Positions 61,526 through 64,000 of a stretch of 64,000 bases of DNA are shown here, in pieces (position 1 is the stretch's first letter; the number at the start of each line of letters is the position of its first letter). Under the pieces are notes generated by a model that did no database searches, was not told the DNA's origin, and was given only the letters and a program-made list of their open reading frames with translations. The position numbers and the translations under genes were made by a program. Source of the DNA: Mariaggregatimicrobium sp964498785 (GTDB taxonomy: Bacteria > Zhuqueibacterota > Zhuqueibacteria > Thermofontimicrobiales > Thiofontviventaceae); assembly GCA_964498785.1 (NCBI GenBank), contig CAZCJL010000006.1:1-64000 (forward strand), read 5' to 3'.

Positions 61526-62926
61526 TCACTTCACTCGTTCCCTCCAATCAGCCCACTTCTTTCGCATGAGCTTCAGTTGCTCTGAGAATTCATGGTGCGT
61601 CGCCAGGTTCTTTGCTTCCAGTGGATCTTTAACCAGGTTGTACAACTCCTCGACAAGCGGTTCTCTTCCCACATACCGAATGTACTTCCATTTTTCCGTA
61701 CGTACTACTTCCGAGGCGGGGATAATTTCCGGCCTGTATTGGTGATCATAGAAAAACTCTGTCCGCCAGGCTGCGGGTCTTTCTCCAAAAATAATGGGCG
61801 AGAGGCTTTCGCCCTGCATGCGATATGGCTTGTGGATGCCTGCCCAGTGGAGAAAGGTTGGCGCCATATCGATGGTAAGCGCCATCTCCGTCCGACGGGT
61901 CCCTCTCTGTTTTATCGGCAGGCGCGGATCGAATACCACCAGCGGGATGTGGATGACGGGTTCATGCGGCAGCCATTTGCCGGCGAGCCCGCGATCACCG
62001 AGGTAAACACCATGGTCGCTGCTGAACACCAGAATGGTGTTATCGCTCAGGCCCAATTGTTCAAGTCTCTCGATGACACGCCCGACAACAACATCCACAC
62101 CTGAGACCAAACGATAATACCCTTTGACGGAGCTCTGGTATTGTGCGGGGTCCTTCAGGCGCCACTCCCAGCGTTTGCGGTTTAAGTTCTTCGGGTCGCG
62201 GATGAATGTCGGCTGTGACTGGAAGAATTCCGGTTCGTCAAGCGCAGGGGGCGGCATGACTACGTCCTGATAAAGATGGCCGGTGAGCTTCTCGTCGTAG
62301 AGATAGAAAGGCGGTTTGCTACCGTCCTGCACATGAGGCGCTTTGAATCCGACGGTGAGCATGAAGGGTTTGGCTCTGTTCTTTGAGAATTGTTCAAGAG
62401 CCTCCAGCGCTTGGTCGCCAATACGGGCCGTCAGGTGTTTCTTCCCTTCTGACTTGTACTTACCTTGACCAGGGAATGCGCGGTTGTAATCGAAAAAGTC
62501 CTTTGGGGGTCTGCCCGCATGATATTTACCGACGTAGCCAACCTGGTATCCGTTGGATCTGAGGATGCCATGATAGGTCATTGTTAGTTGATCGCTCGCG
62601 GTGACTCTCCCGCCATGCCTCAGACCTGAACGGGCTGCGTACTGTCCGGTCATGATGTTGGCACGGCTGGTCACGCAAATTGCGGTGTTTACAAAGGCCT
62701 TGTCGAAGGACACGCCTCTCGCTGCAAGTGAATCAATGTGGGGGGTGTGGATGATATCGTTACCGTTGGCGCCGATGCAGTCATAACGAAGGTCATCGCA
62801 GAACATAAACACTATGTTGGGACGCTTGGCCGATTTCTCAGCTGCGAATAGCGGACCTCCAACGGCAGCAACAGGCATTGCCGCAGCCGCAGTCTTGATA
62901 AATTCACGTCTTGTAATGGTCTTCAT
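61526..62926 (-). CDS. Type I sulfatase (formylglycine-dependent)
   Basis: A 466-residue exported sulfatase. The N-terminus TRREFIKTAAAAMPVAAVGG resembles a Tat signal with the RR motif, unlike other exported proteins here. Sulfatase motifs: PNIVFMFCDDLRYD (metal Asp pair), the activation motif ICVTSRANIMTGQY where the Cys is converted to formylglycine (C-x-T-S-R variant), GYVGKYH, and FSSDHGVYLGDRGLAGKWLPHE. Removes sulfate from glycans. Such N-termini are frequent in Planctomycetes and Lentisphaerae. It lies in the high-G+C block. No maturation enzyme is nearby. Confidence 0.92.
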   Translation of the reverse strand: MKTITRREFIKTAAAAMPVAAVGGPLFAAEKSAKRPNIVFMFCDDLRYDCIGANGNDIIHTPHIDSLAARGVSFDKAFVNTAICVTSRANIMTGQYAARSGLRHGGRVTASDQLTMTYHGILRSNGYQVGYVGKYHAGRPPKDFFDYNRAFPGQGKYKSEGKKHLTARIGDQALEALEQFSKNRAKPFMLTVGFKAPHVQDGSKPPFYLYDEKLTGHLYQDVVMPPPALDEPEFFQSQPTFIRDPKNLNRKRWEWRLKDPAQYQSSVKGYYRLVSGVDVVVGRVIERLEQLGLSDNTILVFSSDHGVYLGDRGLAGKWLPHEPVIHIPLVVFDPRLPIKQRGTRRTEMALTIDMAPTFLHWAGIHKPYRMQGESLSPIIFGERPAAWRTEFFYDHQYRPEIIPASEVVRTEKWKYIRYVGREPLVEELYNLVKDPLEAKNLATHHEFSEQLKLMRKKWADWRERVK

Positions 62927-62947
62927 ATCTGCCTTTTTTTCTTGCTG

Positions 62948-63040
62948 AATGTCTCGCTCACCTGTTAAAGTGGGCGCTTTTTGCTCACTTTATCAGGTGA
63001 AGTGGAGTTGTTGGGCGGCTGGCCGGGAGAGCGAGACATT
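62948..63040. repeat. Nested inverted repeats between sulfatase and esterase
   Basis: Outer arms AATGTCTCGCTC (62948-62959) and GAGCGAGACATT (63029-63040) are 12 bp and perfect. Inside are CACCTGTTAAAGTG (62959-62972) and CACTTTATCAGGTG (62986-62999), 14 bp with one mismatch. A GTTGGGC at 63010-63016 fits the integron GTTRRRY pattern. A second stem GAGCGGAC (63041-63048)/GTCCGCTC (63058-63065) follows. Highly structured; nature uncertain. Confidence 0.55.
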
Positions 63041-63061
63041 GAGCGGACGTCTTTTCAGTCC

Positions 63062-63133
63062 GCTCAACGACCAAGCTCACTGGCGGGGATGAAGCGCAGC
63101 GGAATCCGCGTCCAGTGCAGTGCCTTGTTCGGC
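63062..63133 (-). other. attC-like hairpin element C
   Basis: A 72-base element overlapping the 3' end of the esterase gene. It starts GCTCAAC (matches RYYYAAC) and ends GTTCGGC, with CAAG/CTTG, CACTGG/CCAGTG and GGAT/ATCC stems arranged in order, imperfectly paired as in attC sites. Ends TTGTTCGGC as in element B. Confidence 0.5.
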
Positions 63134-64000
63134 AATTATTTTCATTCTTTCAAAGCAGTATTCTGGCAACATCTCATGATCCCCATCGAAAATCGTGAGG
63201 TACAACAAGTCTGTGCCCCGTCTGTAGCAGACTTGACGGTCTCCTAGTCTTCCCAAATCACTATCATGCTCGATCCCGCGTGTCAGTAGTTTAACAATGT
63301 CACCCTGAGTGACCAAATCATTACGATTGCCCAAATGTTGTGCAATACGGTTATAGAAAAGTATTGAGTGTGAGATTGGTACGCTCCCTGTATAGCCATC
63401 ATTAATGCCGGCATAGATCTCAAGCCTACCCTTTGGATGTTCGGGCATATCCCAGAAAAGAGGCGACCGCAATTTCGCCTCATTTTCGTTCAGGACCATA
63501 CCGTCGGATGTGCATTTCAGAATATCCTGTGCATACTTGGATTTTCGACTCAATGATTGATAATACCAAGCCGACAAATCACTGATCGGCACCCACGAAA
63601 GAAACGCCTTAACTCGGTGGCGAGTGCTCAGATAGGTGCCCAAGGTCGCATATCCGCCTCCCGATGCGCCTGCAACGAATACATTGGTCATATCAACATT
63701 TCCGCTGTCAACTGCGTATTGAATTGCATCGTCAATATCTGATATTGCCTTTTCACTAAGACAAGCATCTGCAGTCCAATTCGGACCCCGAAAATCGGGG
63801 TGGATATAGTTCCACCCTGCATCCTTTGAATTCGGGGCAAGGGGATCATTCTGTGAATAGTCGCCAGACCATGTATGGAGACTTACGATCAAAGGTTTTG
63901 GGGTGCCCGAGTCTGCTTTGAAAAAGTAGGCTGACTGCTCAGTATCATCAACACTGCTGTGTATCGTGACGAGCGAAAATCCTTCACCCCATTCATCATC
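63077..64000 (-). CDS. Alpha/beta-hydrolase, prolyl-oligopeptidase/acyl esterase type (partial at window end)
   Basis: The N-terminus lies beyond 64000; 307 residues are visible, and the frame is open to the edge (DDEWGEGFSLVTIHSSVDD at the start). Motifs: PLIVSLHTWSGDYSQ (first strands and oxyanion region), FVAGASGGGYATLGTYLS with nucleophile serine in G-A-S-G-G, and the probable catalytic histidine in FDGDHEMLPE. In a pectin gene cluster a carbohydrate acetyl- or feruloyl-esterase role is likely, but peptidase activity cannot be excluded. Last 19 codons lie in the attC-like element C. Confidence 0.75.
   Translation of the reverse strand, partial: DDEWGEGFSLVTIHSSVDDTEQSAYFFKADSGTPKPLIVSLHTWSGDYSQNDPLAPNSKDAGWNYIHPDFRGPNWTADACLSEKAISDIDDAIQYAVDSGNVDMTNVFVAGASGGGYATLGTYLSTRHRVKAFLSWVPISDLSAWYYQSLSRKSKYAQDILKCTSDGMVLNENEAKLRSPLFWDMPEHPKGRLEIYAGINDGYTGSVPISHSILFYNRIAQHLGNRNDLVTQGDIVKLLTRGIEHDSDLGRLGDRQVCYRRGTDLLYLTIFDGDHEMLPEYCFERMKIIAEQGTALDADSAALHPRQ

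Noticed and set aside
1..64000. tRNA, rRNA or CRISPR array
   Set aside because: No tRNA T-loop/acceptor combination, rRNA segment or regularly spaced direct repeat array was found by eye on either strand.

Overview
The window reads as chromosome from a low-G+C, Gram-negative-type bacterium, most likely of the FCB group outside Bacteroidota proper (Calditrichota/KSB1-like lineages fit best, but this is an inference). Support: an outer-membrane barrel protein, lipoproteins, RlpA, a TonB-like protein, a secreted protein ending in a type-A Por/T9SS sorting domain (47089-48501), and a short RpoD-type sigma factor (160-1017). At least thirteen gene starts are preceded by TTGAC/TTGAT - 17 or 18 bases - TATAWT promoters. 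That is the general sigma-70 consensus and not the Bacteroidota -33/-7 type.

Layout. 1-12000: primary sigma factor, a divergent pair of tiny paralogues, barrel protein, rhomboid protease, amidase, secD-secF, STAS protein, uvrC, NHL propeller. 12000-21700: TPR-TolB lipoprotein, small coiled-coil protein, the pyrR-pyrB-pyrC operon under a perfect-consensus promoter, then rplM-rpsI, rpsB-tsf-pyrH-frr and a nitroreductase. 21700-24640: TonB-like protein and an orphan gcvPB. 24714-30627: a signalling operon of a REC-GGDEF protein, a membrane histidine kinase, an NtrB-like REC-PAS-PAS kinase and an NtrC-type sigma-54 activator.

31030-38016 is the most unusual part. It encodes a stand-alone receiver, a ParA/Soj ATPase without ParB, a membrane lytic transglycosylase, and three proteins that share HPt-like helical modules in which the phospho-accepting histidine is always replaced. 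One of the three is a full-length FtsZ whose GTPase domain resembles archaeal FtsZ1 and whose C-terminal FtsA-binding peptide is replaced by such a dead HPt module. Upstream, at 30807-30821, lies a well-spaced sigma-54 promoter preceded by two interleaved perfect inverted repeats, next to the NtrC-type activator. My reading is a regulated, positioned FtsZ-like cytoskeletal module with its own peptidoglycan hydrolase, not yet assignable to a known system.

38000-51500: rpsT, an acyl-CoA-ligase-like protein with a lost P-loop, an EF-G2-type GTPase, HIT and ppGpp-hydrolase-like proteins, a FetAB-type exporter, a pilin-like protein, RlpA, the sorting-domain protein, and an ECF sigma/anti-sigma/DUF4097 operon. 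51600-64000: an AcuI/YhdH-type oxidoreductase, an Rhs remnant, and a minus-strand pectin/rhamnogalacturonan gene cluster (GH105, GH28, GH127, GH106, sulfatase, esterase). From about 58800 to the right end the G+C content is clearly higher, and the genes are separated by three hairpin elements that look like integron attC sites, suggesting acquired cassettes, possibly from a PVC-group donor.
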